Below are positions 1-8,334 of a DNA stretch of 34,576 nucleotides, in pieces. A program made the position numbers and the translations under genes. The notes beneath the pieces are model-generated. The model searched no databases, was not told where the DNA came from, and saw only the letters and a list, made by a program, of their open reading frames with translations. Positions within the stretch are counted from its first letter, which is position 1, and each line of letters opens with the position of its first letter. The DNA is from Myxococcales bacterium (lineage in GTDB: Bacteria; Myxococcota_A; Polyangia; Fen-1088). The DNA lies in the NCBI GenBank assembly GCA_003153015.1, contig PMBS01000082.1, forward strand, positions 1 through 34,576, in the 5' to 3' direction.

Positions 1-235
1 GGGCCATGGCGACCAGCGCAGCTGGGTGCCGGGGGACCCGTCTGCCGAGCGCGCCATGGACGCGCGCAGCGCGGCCGTCGGCGTGCGTCCGCCGAGGAGC
101 GCTCCCGGCATCAGCCCGCCAGCGCCGAGCGGCCGCTCTCTACAATGCCCCCTTCATACGCCCCGGCTATTAGGGACACCCCCTAGTTCCGCACCTCGTA
201 AGTTCCTAGCTGGTTGAGTGGCCGGATTGACGGCC
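1..235. other. left-edge region without a supportable gene
   Basis: No gene can be supported here. Forward frames entering from the edge stop at about 171, 184 and 217 and show no recognisable domain. A reverse frame opens at an ATG at 111 and runs off the left edge (starts MPGALLGGRTPTAAL); it could be the first 37 codons of a minus-strand gene, but the stretch is too short to identify and lacks a clear ribosome binding site. A TACAAT hexamer at 139-144 resembles a -10 box but has no matching -35. Sequence to the left would decide. Confidence 0.3.
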
Positions 236-357
236 GCGGAGGCCGGTGGCCGGTCCCGGATTCGGCGAGGGCGCGCGCGAAGCGCGCGGGGCGGACAGGG
301 GGGTGGCGGGTCCCGAAGTCCCCGAAGGGGGAACCGGATTCGGCCACCGGCCTCCGC
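236..357. repeat. nested palindromic element with 17-bp terminal inverted repeats
   Basis: The arms at 236-252 (GCGGAGGCCGGTGGCCG) and 341-357 are perfect reverse complements of 17 bp, separated by 88 bp. The interior holds a further perfect hairpin at 272-288 (CGCGCGC, loop GAA, GCGCGCG) and a C/G hairpin at about 319-332 also with a GAA loop. CCGGATTCGG occurs twice, just inside each arm. The interior loosely resembles the middle of the repeat at 8577-8710 (GCGAAGCG followed by G-rich blocks and CCGAAG). The element sits just upstream of the glycosyltransferase gene and suggests that gene starts after it. It looks like a MITE/REP-type palindromic repeat; no transposase is nearby. Confidence 0.7.
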
Positions 358-436
358 CCTCGCCGCCACCATCCGCCCGGTCGCTCAATCAACAACGAGT
401 GTCGGAGAGGCGGCACTAGCGGTACCATGTTGTCGC

Positions 437-2497
437 TTGCGCCCTGCCGCCCGCCGTTTTGTTCTGCTTGGGACCGTAGCCCTGGCTACCTTGGTCCTGG
501 TGCCCGCTGGTATCACACTGTGGAACAGGGGCTTTGTGCCGTGGTTCTGCCTGCGCTTGGAACAGGCGATTGGGCGTCACGTGCGGGTGGAACGCCTAGG
601 CATAGGCGGGTTGCGCACTCTGGTCGCGCATGGCGTGGAGGTCTTCGGAGCGCCCCCGTTTGACCTAGAGCCGATGCTGCGTGCCGAACGCATCGTCGTG
701 CGTCTGGGCGGCCCGGACCGGGGATTCTGGGATCCTGCCGAAGTGACGGCGGATGGTCTTGACGTCGAATACCTGCGGACGGCAACCGCCGACAACTTCT
801 CCGGCCGGCCATCGGCCGCGGCCCCATCTCCCCCATCGGGCGGTCGCCGAGTTTCCCGCGAGGTTGCGCTTTCGGTCCACAGGGCGCGGGTTCACGGCAC
901 GGTGGTTCTGCCGGGCGGATTGCGGGTCGCTTTCCGCACGCCCGAGGCCAGCTTCCAACGCTCCCCCCAGGGCAAAGCATCGGCGCTGTTGAGAGATCTT
1001 GTGCTTGAGGTGGGTGCAGCCGCGACCCTGCGCTTGCCTGAAGTCGCGCTCGCGAGCGTGCGGGGCATGCCGATGACTGCAACCGGTCGGCGAGCCAGCC
1101 TGGTGATTCCCGGCGGGGGCGTTCTGGCCGAAGGCGCCACGGTCGAAGCACGCTTCGCCGGACAGGGGGTGTCGGTTGACCTGCGCACGGACGACTCAGA
1201 CGGCGCTGCTTCGGGCCTGCGCATTTCTTGCCGGATCGCGGGTGATGTGGCCGATTTTCAAATGCAGGCACGCGACCTGGACCTGCGCGCGCTTGACGTC
1301 ATCGCAGAGCCGCGCGGGCTGGGACTAGATGAAGCGCATGCCGACCTCCACGTCGTGGCGTCTCTCGACATGGAGCGAATGGGCGTGGCCTTCCAGGTCG
1401 ACAGCAAGCTTCGCGGGCTGCAGGTGCACCATCCCGCGGTTGACCGGACGCCCTGGCGCAACGTTGGCATAGAGATCCACGCCAGCGGCCAGGCGACGAC
1501 CGCGACCGGCCGAGTCGACATCGATGCAGCAGAGGTGCGTGGGTTCGGCGTACAACTAAACCTCAAGGGCTGGGCCGAACTGCTGGGAACGCCCCGGGGT
1601 GAGATCACGGTCAGCACGCCGCCCGCGGCACCCTTGCCTTGCGCCGATCTGTTCGCAGCACAAGCGCAGCCTGTCCGACAGGCATTGGAGGGGTTGGTTT
1701 TGGGCGGCAAGCTGGGGATTTCGGTCGACCTTTCTTTCGACGCTGCGGCCTGGGAAACCCTGGCTCTCAACGTCCGCGTGCATCCGCGCTGTACGGTCAA
1801 GAGTGAACCGCAGGTGCTCGCCAGTTTGACCCCGGCCCTGCTGCAGGAGACGCCAACCGGCCTCTTGGCGCCTCGCCTCCCTCTGGGAAAGTACCACCCT
1901 GATTTTGCCCCGCTGGCCGAGATGCCCAGGCACCTGCCGGCAGCTTTTCTCACCTCTGAGGATAGTCGGTTCTTTGCCCACAATGGCTTCGACATCGAGA
2001 CGATTCGCCATGCTTTGGTGCAGGATCTCGAAACCGGCAGCTTTGGACGCGGGGCCAGCACCATCACCCAGCAACTGGCCAAGAATCTGTTTCTGACTCC
2101 TCATCGAACCTTGGCCCGCAAGCTGGAGGAGACCGTGCTGGCGTGGCGCCTACACAACCTCCTCGGCAAGGAACGTATCCTCGAACTCTACTTGAATGTG
2201 ATCGACCTCGGCCCAGGAATTCGGGGCGTGCGACAAGCAGCGCGCGCCTACTTCGGCAAGGAACTTCACCAGCTCCGCCCTATCGATTCAGCCTACTTGG
2301 CGGCACTGGCGCCCAACCCGCACGTGCTGGCACGGCGTTTTCGCGATGGCCATGTGGACGATGGTTGGCTGCAGAGACTTCATGACCTGCTTGCGATGAT
2401 GAAGCGCAGTGGCCGCCTCACGGCTGCAGATCTTGCCGCGGCCCGCGCAAGCAAGCCGGCGTTGCGCAGAATTGACAAGGAGTTCACGCCTCGTTGA
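437..2497 (+). CDS. AsmA-like protein fused to GT51 peptidoglycan glycosyltransferase
   Basis: The last third is a family 51 glycosyltransferase, which polymerises lipid II into glycan strands at the outer face of the inner membrane. All signature motifs are present: EDSRFFAHNGFD (first catalytic Glu near residue 508), GASTITQQLAKN, RKLEET and KERILELYLN. No transpeptidase domain follows. Residues 8-30 form a membrane anchor. The roughly 450 residues between anchor and catalytic domain are beta-rich and resemble AsmA/YdbH-type periplasmic proteins (paired phrases such as LDLRALDVIAEP and LHVVASLDMERMGV). The frame is open from an ATG at 218, but that extension crosses the palindromic element and is Arg/Gly-rich, so I prefer TTG at 437, just before the anchor (686 aa). 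No good Shine-Dalgarno was seen for either start. The enzyme call is firm; the AsmA-like label is by appearance. Confidence 0.85.
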   Translation: MRPAARRFVLLGTVALATLVLVPAGITLWNRGFVPWFCLRLEQAIGRHVRVERLGIGGLRTLVAHGVEVFGAPPFDLEPMLRAERIVVRLGGPDRGFWDPAEVTADGLDVEYLRTATADNFSGRPSAAAPSPPSGGRRVSREVALSVHRARVHGTVVLPGGLRVAFRTPEASFQRSPQGKASALLRDLVLEVGAAATLRLPEVALASVRGMPMTATGRRASLVIPGGGVLAEGATVEARFAGQGVSVDLRTDDSDGAASGLRISCRIAGDVADFQMQARDLDLRALDVIAEPRGLGLDEAHADLHVVASLDMERMGVAFQVDSKLRGLQVHHPAVDRTPWRNVGIEIHASGQATTATGRVDIDAAEVRGFGVQLNLKGWAELLGTPRGEITVSTPPAAPLPCADLFAAQAQPVRQALEGLVLGGKLGISVDLSFDAAAWETLALNVRVHPRCTVKSEPQVLASLTPALLQETPTGLLAPRLPLGKYHPDFAPLAEMPRHLPAAFLTSEDSRFFAHNGFDIETIRHALVQDLETGSFGRGASTITQQLAKNLFLTPHRTLARKLEETVLAWRLHNLLGKERILELYLNVIDLGPGIRGVRQAARAYFGKELHQLRPIDSAYLAALAPNPHVLARRFRDGHVDDGWLQRLHDLLAMMKRSGRLTAADLAAARASKPALRRIDKEFTPR

Positions 2498-2570
2498 CAT
2501 GGGAACCCTCAAAGGGTTCCCAAACCCTCCCGCGATGGTGCGCCGCCGGCAAAGCCGGCGGGTTTCCCAC
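2498..2570. repeat. dispersed palindromic repeat, intergenic copy
   Basis: Starts at the stop of the glycosyltransferase gene. It contains two hairpins: 2500-2522 (TGGGAACCCT, loop CAA, AGGGTTCCCA) and 2544-2560 (CGCCGGC, loop AAA, GCCGGCG). The second is enclosed by AAACCC (2522-2527) and GGGTTT (2559-2564). Its reverse complement aligns along its length with 8577-8710, sharing CGCGTGGG, GCCGGCTTTGCC, ACCATCGCG and the GGGAACCCT-N3-AGGGTTCCC hairpin. The copy at 8577 has about 40 extra central bases. The first hairpin may also act as a transcription terminator, although no U-tract follows. Confidence 0.8.
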
Positions 2571-2595
2571 GCGGCTAGTGCTAGCCTTGGTGGTC

Positions 2596-3147
2596 ATGAC
2601 TCTCTTGCGAAGTGCTGCCCTAGGCCTTGTGGCCCTACTGGTGCCCTGGTCGGCGGTGGCCTCGCTGGTCCAAGCCATGGACCTCGCTGAGTTGACCGCC
2701 GGGGCGGATCGCATCGTCGTTGCCCAGGTGGTATCGACCAACAGCGAATGGGATTCCTCCGGCCGAAACATTCACACCCGCATCGAGATCAAGGTCGCGG
2801 AAACTTGGAAGGGGTCCGTCGCTGTCGGCCAGCGAATGATCATCGTTCAGCCGGGGGGCAGCGTGGGCGATATCGAAATGCACGTCCACGGCATGCCCAG
2901 CTTTGCGCCCGGCGAGAAGGCGGTGCTCTTTCTCGCCGGCCAGGGCGCGCCGCGCGTGGTGGGAATGAGCCAGGGCAAGCGTCCTCTGCGTTGGGACGGC
3001 ACCGCCAAGCGCTGGGTGGCTGAAGCCGCGGAGTATTCCGCGGTGGTGCGCCGCGATTCCCAGGGGCGCCTGCAGCCGGCAACGCCGGAGCCTGCCATGG
3101 AATTGGATGAGCTTCGCCAGCGTGTGCGCGCGCTGGTCCGGCCGTAG
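2596..3147 (+). CDS. exported protein of unknown function, next to matrixin
   Basis: A 183-residue protein with a clear N-terminal signal sequence (MTLLRSAALGLVALLVPWSA, cleavage probably after the next Ala or Ser). The mature part begins with a short Asp/Leu helix (MDLAELTAGADRIV), followed by beta-rich sequence with WKGSV, a Gly-rich QPGGSVGDIE stretch and a PGEKAVLFL phrase. I do not recognise a named enzyme motif. The frame is open back to 2494, but the upstream 34 codons are the palindromic repeat, so ATG 2596 before the signal peptide is preferred. It ends 19 bases before the matrixin gene on the same strand and both products are exported, so the two are probably co-transcribed and may act together outside the inner membrane. 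Confidence 0.75.
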   Translation: MTLLRSAALGLVALLVPWSAVASLVQAMDLAELTAGADRIVVAQVVSTNSEWDSSGRNIHTRIEIKVAETWKGSVAVGQRMIIVQPGGSVGDIEMHVHGMPSFAPGEKAVLFLAGQGAPRVVGMSQGKRPLRWDGTAKRWVAEAAEYSAVVRRDSQGRLQPATPEPAMELDELRQRVRALVRP

Positions 3148-3166
3148 GCAACCCGAAACAGTTCTC

Positions 3167-4132
3167 ATGAGAAGCCGAGCCAATCTGGTAGCGACCGCGG
3201 TTGTGGCAGGCATAGCAGCCCTGTCCATGCCTGCTGTGGCCTATGTCCGCACGGTGACCGAAGCGGGCGCGCCAACCGCATGGGCAACCCCTCGCGTGAC
3301 TGTGGAATTCTCCCTGGGCGCCCCTCCGCCGGTGTCGGATGTCGCGGGATTTCTCGACGCAGCTCAGCAGGCGGGCGCGGCTTGGAGTAATGCCTCGCTC
3401 GATGGGGTCAAGCTATGTAGCAACGTGCTCTTCACCGTGAATCCGCTCTCCGATGTCGCCGGCCCGGTGGGCATGGACTACCACAATCGCTTGATCTTCC
3501 GCCAAGGCGGCTGGTGCCGCGATCCCCTACCCGCGGGTAGCGGTTGCTATGACCCGAGTGCCTTGGCTTTGACGACCGTCTTTCAACTCAAGAACAGCGG
3601 CGAGATCCTGGACGCCGACTTGGAAGTGAATGCCACCGACTTCACCTGGGGCGACTTCGTGGGCCATCCCGAGCAGTTCGAGTACAACACCCAAGACTTC
3701 CAGGGCGCGATTACCCATGAGTTCGGGCATGTCATCGGACTTGACCATACCTGCTTCATCCCGGGTGGGACTTTTGCAGATGGCAAGCTCAAGCCGAGGC
3801 CCGTGGACAACCATGGGAATCCCGTGCCCGATTGCAGCTCACCCAACCTGCCCGCGACCATCACGGATGCCACGATGTACGTCTCGGTTGGCTCGCCCAG
3901 CGCAGAAGTCGATCTGCGCAGCTTGTCGCCCGATGACGTACAGGGCGACTGCGACATCTATTCCGTCGGAAAGGTCGGGGGATGTTCCTGCGCGGTGGAT
4001 CCAGGCCATGGCTCTAGGGCCGGCGCGCTGGTGCTTCTCGCGATGGCGGCGCGGTTCCTCCGTCAGCGCCGGCGGCGCGCGGAGCAAGCCGGAACTCCAC
4101 CGGCTCCGGATGCCCCACGGCGCGCACGATAG
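3167..4132 (+). CDS. matrixin-family zinc metalloprotease with MYXO-CTERM tail
   Basis: A 321-residue secreted or surface-anchored zinc protease. Residues 1-26 form a signal peptide ending AVA. The extended zinc site HEFGHVIGLDH is at about residues 184-194 (three His ligands plus catalytic Glu), and a Met-turn candidate (ATMYVSVG) follows. Paired cysteines before the site suggest disulphides. The C-terminus has GGCSC, a hydrophobic segment (AGALVLLAMAARFL) and QRRRR, the layout of the MYXO-CTERM sorting signal known from Myxococcota, where the tail is removed and the Cys is thought to be modified for surface anchoring. The upstream frame is open to 3107, but ATG 3167 directly precedes the signal peptide. 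The last 119 bases overlap the convergent gene at 4014-5603. Substrate unknown. Confidence 0.9.
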   Translation: MRSRANLVATAVVAGIAALSMPAVAYVRTVTEAGAPTAWATPRVTVEFSLGAPPPVSDVAGFLDAAQQAGAAWSNASLDGVKLCSNVLFTVNPLSDVAGPVGMDYHNRLIFRQGGWCRDPLPAGSGCYDPSALALTTVFQLKNSGEILDADLEVNATDFTWGDFVGHPEQFEYNTQDFQGAITHEFGHVIGLDHTCFIPGGTFADGKLKPRPVDNHGNPVPDCSSPNLPATITDATMYVSVGSPSAEVDLRSLSPDDVQGDCDIYSVGKVGGCSCAVDPGHGSRAGALVLLAMAARFLRQRRRRAEQAGTPPAPDAPRRAR

Positions 4133-5603
4133 GGATGACCTGAGGCGCATGGTCCTTGGCCTGCGCGGCCAGGGCATATTCGCCCACGGGGACGCGAATG
4201 GAGAACTGGCCTTGCCGGTCGGATGTGACCCGGACTGGGGGGCGAGGCTGCCTGCCGGCAGGGCGCGCTTCCACCTGAGCGCCTTGCAGAACCTGGCCGT
4301 CCTCGTCCAGGACGCGGCCCGAAAGCAAGACCCCGGTTGGCACGACGAGATCGCCGAGATCTCGGGCATCGCCTGGCGCAAGCAGCAGCGGATCACGTCG
4401 CAGGGGCAGCTTGTCAGCGGCGGAGACCTCGAGCCGCGAGCGTCCGGGAGCCAATCCCCTCACCTCGAAGTGTCCCTGCGCATCGGAAAGCGCCGTGCGA
4501 ATGCTCCCCTGGCGCGCGACTGAGCCGGCCGGCAGTTCCGCTGCCTCGGCCGCTGTGGGCAAGGCACCTGGCAGGACGATCACCTTGTCCTGGCCGCTAA
4601 CCAGTCCGACCACTGACACGGGCACTGCGCCCATCGGCGCGCCATCCTGGTCGAGCACACGACCCGAAACGAGTGCCCCCCGCGCAAGTCTGAGGGCTGC
4701 AGAGACCGTGCTGCCGGCGCTGAGCAGAAGCTCTGGCGCATCTAGCAGAACGTGGCCTTCGAGGCGGGCGACAACCTGGTAGCGACCGGGGCGCATCGGC
4801 CCGGCGAAAAACTTGCCTTCTTGATCCGACTGGCAGGTCACGGGCAAGTCATCGGATGGCATGGTCAACACATCCACCGTGGTCCCGGGAAGGTTCCGGC
4901 CCGTGTCGTCGCGCACCCGTCCTTCAACAAAAGCGCCCGAACCCAGGAGCAACCGCACCGGCGGCAAGTGGCGTGTGTCTTCTTCGATCACCTGATTTGC
5001 TGTCGCTGACACCAGCCGGCCATGCGCGGCGCGGATGGAAAACCGGCCCAGACCCAAACCCGCGAAGCTGAAAACCCCATGCGGGCCTGCCACCGTCTCA
5101 CGCGACCAGCGCAGGCTCGGCCCGCCCAGCACGACATTCGCCCCGGGTTCGGGACTGCTGGGAGTTCTGAGCACAATGCCGCCCAGGCTGCGCCCCTCCC
5201 CTTCAAGAGTCAGGACGAGCGATTCAGAGTATGGCACGGCTCGGTCGATTTCCAGCGTGCCGAAGCCGGCTGCTTCGGCAAGCAGGGTCCACGTCCCTGG
5301 CCGCAAACGAGCCAGCACAAAGCGCCCCTCGGGATTCGAGCGCGCTTGCACCACGGAACCGGCGCGCTTGTCCTTGGGCCACGCGATGACCAGGGCATCG
5401 GGCAGGGGCACACCTCCGCTGTCCTGCACCACGCCGACGAGGTCGACGGGCGGGAGCACCTTCGCCGCCTGTCCCGCATCGACAGCCGCATCGCGCCTTG
5501 GCTTGGGCCTTCGACAGGCCAGGCCGTAGCCAGCCACGAGAATGAGCGCCGCCACAGCCAGGATGGTGGGGCTTGCTTGTCTGTGAGTGCTTGCGGAGCG
5601 CAT
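4014..5603 (-). CDS. putative lipoprotein with carboxypeptidase-regulatory-like repeats
   Basis: A 529-residue envelope protein. A signal segment (ILAVAALILVAGYGLAC) ends at Cys30; as the -3 residue is Gly the lipobox is imperfect, so it could instead be a membrane-anchored protein. The rest is about five beta-sandwich repeats of the carboxypeptidase-regulatory/Ig-like type. Each has the pattern GxVxDxxGxPLPGAxV, then a DxxGxFxxxxLxPGxYxLxA half. Good examples start near residues 53, 210, 308 and 430. Such repeats are structural or ligand-binding; no catalytic domain is visible. The protein ends in a Pro/Ala/Arg tail encoded opposite the MYXO-CTERM tail of the matrixin gene, a 119-base convergent overlap. 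The start at 5603 is 36 bases from divergent rpmB, so promoters must lie in that short gap. Confidence 0.8.
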   Translation of the reverse strand: MRSASTHRQASPTILAVAALILVAGYGLACRRPKPRRDAAVDAGQAAKVLPPVDLVGVVQDSGGVPLPDALVIAWPKDKRAGSVVQARSNPEGRFVLARLRPGTWTLLAEAAGFGTLEIDRAVPYSESLVLTLEGEGRSLGGIVLRTPSSPEPGANVVLGGPSLRWSRETVAGPHGVFSFAGLGLGRFSIRAAHGRLVSATANQVIEEDTRHLPPVRLLLGSGAFVEGRVRDDTGRNLPGTTVDVLTMPSDDLPVTCQSDQEGKFFAGPMRPGRYQVVARLEGHVLLDAPELLLSAGSTVSAALRLARGALVSGRVLDQDGAPMGAVPVSVVGLVSGQDKVIVLPGALPTAAEAAELPAGSVARQGSIRTALSDAQGHFEVRGLAPGRSRLEVSAADKLPLRRDPLLLAPGDARDLGDLVVPTGVLLSGRVLDEDGQVLQGAQVEARPAGRQPRPPVRVTSDRQGQFSIRVPVGEYALAAQAKDHAPQVIPIVRAVGHPEPVEFRLAPRAAGADGGTAPPSREAPARRP

Positions 5604-5639
5604 CAGTCAGTGCTAATGGTACGCCCTTCCGGAGAACCC

Positions 5640-5831
5640 ATGCCTGCGCAGTGTGCAATTTGCGGCAAACAAGTGAAAGTGGCCAACAACGTGAGCCACT
5701 CGAACATCAAGACCAAAAGCCAGCAGCGGCCGAATCTGCAGAACGTGCATGTCACGATCGGCGGCTCGCGCAAGCGGGTGCGCGTCTGCACTCGCTGCAT
5801 TCGCTCTGGTTTCGTGGCGAAAGCCCCGTAG
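5640..5831 (+). CDS. rpmB: 50S ribosomal protein L28
   Basis: A 63-residue protein matching bacterial L28: the opening MPAQCAICGK, the central VSHSNIKTKSQQRPNLQ and the end RVRVCTRCIRSGF. It carries two CxxC pairs (CAIC near residue 5 and CTRC near residue 51), so it is the zinc-binding C+ form. It is a component of the large ribosomal subunit. A GGAG at 5631-5634 lies 5 bases before ATG 5640, which fixes the start; the same frame is open far upstream but that part is only a shadow of the opposite gene. It is followed 70 bases later by the DciA-like gene. Confidence 0.95.
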   Translation: MPAQCAICGKQVKVANNVSHSNIKTKSQQRPNLQNVHVTIGGSRKRVRVCTRCIRSGFVAKAP

Positions 5832-5901
5832 CCTTTCAATTCGGCGCCGCATTCTCTGATAGTAGCAAGGGGCGTCGCCAGGGCACGTTTTCGCGGATGT
5901 C

Positions 5902-6279
5902 ATGTTGCCAAGCGAGCCCTGGCGGCAGTACGTTCCCAGCGTGAGATCTGCAACGCGGCCGCGGCGCCGGAATGCCGAACCCGAGACTGCGGCATCCCTC
6001 ATGTCAGCCGTGGTGGCGAGCATCGGCGGTGAGCACCGGGCCCGCGAGCAACGCATCTTCGCCGCCTACGCGCAAGCGGTGGGAGGTCCCTTGCGCCAGC
6101 ACACCCAGGCCGAGCGTCTGCATGAGGGCACGCTCTTCGTGCGCGTGTCGAGCTCCGCGCTGGCCCACCAGATCACCCTGCTCAAGCGCGAGATCCTGAC
6201 GCGTATGCAGCCGCTGGTGCCTCCTGGGAGCGTGAGCGACCTGCGCACCCGCGTGGGCCCGCTGGATGCGCGTCAGTGA
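5902..6279 (+). CDS. DciA-like (DUF721) protein
   Basis: A 125-residue protein with the DUF721 pattern: an N-terminal helix (IFAAYAQAVGGPLRQHTQAERLH) followed by a small KH-like beta core (EGTLFVRVSSSALAHQITLLKREIL). The family includes DciA, the ancestral bacterial loader of the replicative helicase DnaB, and related proteins of less certain role; I infer a replication or nucleic-acid role. The start is uncertain: ATG 5902, GTG 5941 (reading RSATRPRRRN, a basic opening common in the family) and ATG 6001 are all in frame, and none has a strong ribosome binding site. It lies downstream of rpmB on the same strand and ends 10 bases from the convergent trpA stop. Confidence 0.75.
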   Translation: MLPSEPWRQYVPSVRSATRPRRRNAEPETAASLMSAVVASIGGEHRAREQRIFAAYAQAVGGPLRQHTQAERLHEGTLFVRVSSSALAHQITLLKREILTRMQPLVPPGSVSDLRTRVGPLDARQ

Positions 6280-6289
6280 TAGCTGCGTG

Positions 6290-7123
6290 CTAGCCGAGCG
6301 CCGCGCGCAGGTCGCGGACAAATGCCTCCAGCTCCGGCACCGGATCGCGACCTGCGGCCACGGCTCGCTCGATCACGCGGACTGCGGCGCTGCCCACCAC
6401 CACGCCGTCGGCGAACCCGGCCACCGCTCGCGCGTCCGCCGGCGTGGCAATTCCGAATCCCACGGCGACTGGCAGCCGGCCGCCAGACAGTTCGCGCACC
6501 TGTCGCACGCGTGCGGATGCCTCACCCAGGTTGGGCAGTTGGCTGCCCGTGATGCCGGTCAGAGAGACGTAGTAGAGGAAGCCGCCCGCGACAGCGGCTA
6601 TCGCCTTCACTCGCTCGGGCGTGGAGGTGGGCGCGATGAGCGGAACCAAGTCCAGGCCTTGCTGGGAAAGCGCCTGGGCCAGCTCGGGATCTTCGTCGGC
6701 AGGCCAGTCCACACACAACGCGCCGTCGGCGCCAGCCTGCTTGGCTTGGGCAGCAAACTTTGCAGCGCCGCGCACGAAGATCGGGTTGGCATAGCCGAAA
6801 AGCACGATCGCAACCTCCGCATTGTCAGCGCGCACAGCCCGGCACAGATCAAGCGCCTTGCCCATCCCCCCTCCCGCAGCCAGGGCCCTGCGCATGGCCG
6901 CTTGAATGGCCGGCCCGTCAGCCGACGGGTCGCTCCACGGCACGCCCAATTCAAGCACATCCGTGCCAGCTCGCGCTGCCGCCAGCAGGAGGCGGCGACT
7001 GGTTTCGAAATCGGGGTCGCATCCGGTGAGGTAGAGGACCAGGGCCTTGCGGCCTTGCGACCGAGCCCGCGCGAACGCGCCGGCTATGCGCGACGGGAAA
7101 GGCGAGCCCGGCGCATTGGTCAT
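6290..7123 (-). CDS. trpA: tryptophan synthase alpha chain
   Basis: A 277-residue TIM-barrel enzyme that cleaves indole-3-glycerol phosphate to indole and glyceraldehyde 3-phosphate, passing indole to TrpB. The signature [15 protein letters not shown] holds the two catalytic acids (Glu58 and Asp69, equal to E. coli Glu49 and Asp60). FGYANPI, the SLTGITG loop and the phosphate-binding AVGFGI and GVVVGSA segments are all present. Its ATG at 7123 overlaps the TGA of trpB in an ATGA, so translation is coupled. The frame is open well upstream, but that part is a shadow of trpB. The gene order trpB-trpA stands alone; no other trp gene is in the window. Confidence 0.95.
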   Translation of the reverse strand: MTNAPGSPFPSRIAGAFARARSQGRKALVLYLTGCDPDFETSRRLLLAAARAGTDVLELGVPWSDPSADGPAIQAAMRRALAAGGGMGKALDLCRAVRADNAEVAIVLFGYANPIFVRGAAKFAAQAKQAGADGALCVDWPADEDPELAQALSQQGLDLVPLIAPTSTPERVKAIAAVAGGFLYYVSLTGITGSQLPNLGEASARVRQVRELSGGRLPVAVGFGIATPADARAVAGFADGVVVGSAAVRVIERAVAAGRDPVPELEAFVRDLRAALG

Positions 7124-8334
7124 GACGACACCTCCGCGCCGAAGTACTTGGCGATGGTGCCCATGTCCTTGTCGCCCCGGCCCGAGATGTTGATGATCAC
7201 GCTGGCCCCGTCGGGAAGTTGCGCGGCCACGCGTGGCAGCCCTGCCACCGCGTGGGCGCTTTCCAGAGCCGGGATGATTCCCTCGCAGCGGGCCAGCAGG
7301 CGACACGCGTCGAGAGCCTCCTGGTCCGTGGCCGCCAGGTACACGGCTCGTCCCGTGTCGCGCAGGTAGCTGTGCTCGGGCCCGACCCCAGGGTAGTCGA
7401 GGCCAGCCGAAATGGAGTGGGCCTCGGCAATCTGGCCGTCGTCGTCGCACAGCACGTAGGAGCGCGCACCATGCAAGACGCCCGGCCGGCCCTTGCCCAG
7501 GGTGGCAGCATGGTGGCTGGTGTCCAGACCCTCGCCCGCTGCTTCCACGCCAAAAAGCCGCACCCCGGGATCGTCGAGGAATCCGCGGAACAGCCCCATG
7601 GCGTTGGACCCGCCGCCCACGCAAGCCAGGCATGCGTCGGGCAGCCGGCCCGTGGCCGCCTGGATCTGCACGCGCGCCTCGCGTCCGATCACCGACTGCA
7701 ATTCGCCCACCATGGTCGGATAGGGATGCGGTCCAGCCACGGTCCCCAGCACGTAGTGCGTGGTCCCCACGTTGGTCACCCAGTCGCGCATGGCTTCGTT
7801 CATGGCGTCTTTCAAGGTCGCGGTGCCGTCCTTGACCGAGTGGACTTTGGCCCCCAGCAACTGCATGCGAAACACGTTGAGCGATTGACGCTCCACGTCG
7901 ACGGCGCCCATGTAGATCTCGCAGGGCAGCCCGAACAGGGCGCAAACCGTGGCCGTGGCCACGCCGTGCTGGCCGGCCCCGGTCTCGGCGATGATGCGCT
8001 TCTTGCCCAGGCGCTGGGCCAGCAGGATCTGGCCCACGCAGTTGTTCAACTTGTGCGAACCGGTGTGGCAGAGATCCTCGCGCTTGAGGAACACGCGCAA
8101 GCGGCGGCCCTGGGCCCTGGCCACTTGGTCGGCCAGCTGCGCCGCCTCGGTGAGCGGCGTGGGCCGGCCGACATACTCACGCAGCAACCGGTCCAATTCG
8201 GCGCGAAACGTCGGGTCGCGCGAAAAACGCTCCCACGCGGCAGCCAGCTCTTCCAGAGCAGGCATCAAGGTTTCGGAGACGTAGCGACCTCCGTAGGGAC
8301 CGAATTGGCCAGGAGCGTGGGGAACTGTGGACAT
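7120..8334 (-). CDS. trpB: tryptophan synthase beta chain
   Basis: A 404-residue PLP enzyme that condenses indole with L-serine to give tryptophan. It opens [19 protein letters not shown], typical of the TrpB1 class. The PLP lysine is Lys95 in HTGSHKLNN, the substrate carboxylate loop is ETGAGQHG, and the phosphate-binding loop is GGGSNAMG. Length is normal. It is first in a two-gene operon and overlaps trpA by 4 bases. ATG 8334 is 3 bases from a perfect 12-bp palindrome (8338-8349), and no Shine-Dalgarno is visible, so translation may be leaderless or regulated there. Confidence 0.95.
   Translation of the reverse strand: MSTVPHAPGQFGPYGGRYVSETLMPALEELAAAWERFSRDPTFRAELDRLLREYVGRPTPLTEAAQLADQVARAQGRRLRVFLKREDLCHTGSHKLNNCVGQILLAQRLGKKRIIAETGAGQHGVATATVCALFGLPCEIYMGAVDVERQSLNVFRMQLLGAKVHSVKDGTATLKDAMNEAMRDWVTNVGTTHYVLGTVAGPHPYPTMVGELQSVIGREARVQIQAATGRLPDACLACVGGGSNAMGLFRGFLDDPGVRLFGVEAAGEGLDTSHHAATLGKGRPGVLHGARSYVLCDDDGQIAEAHSISAGLDYPGVGPEHSYLRDTGRAVYLAATDQEALDACRLLARCEGIIPALESAHAVAGLPRVAAQLPDGASVIINISGRGDKDMGTIAKYFGAEVSS

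Noticed and set aside
139-144. TACAAT as a promoter for the glycosyltransferase gene
   Set aside because: No -35 box at proper spacing and nearly 300 bases from the likely start.
513-1271. Long reverse open frame (252 codons) inside the GT51 gene
   Set aside because: It is Arg/Pro-rich with no recognisable domain and lies opposite a gene with clear family motifs; typical high-GC antisense shadow.
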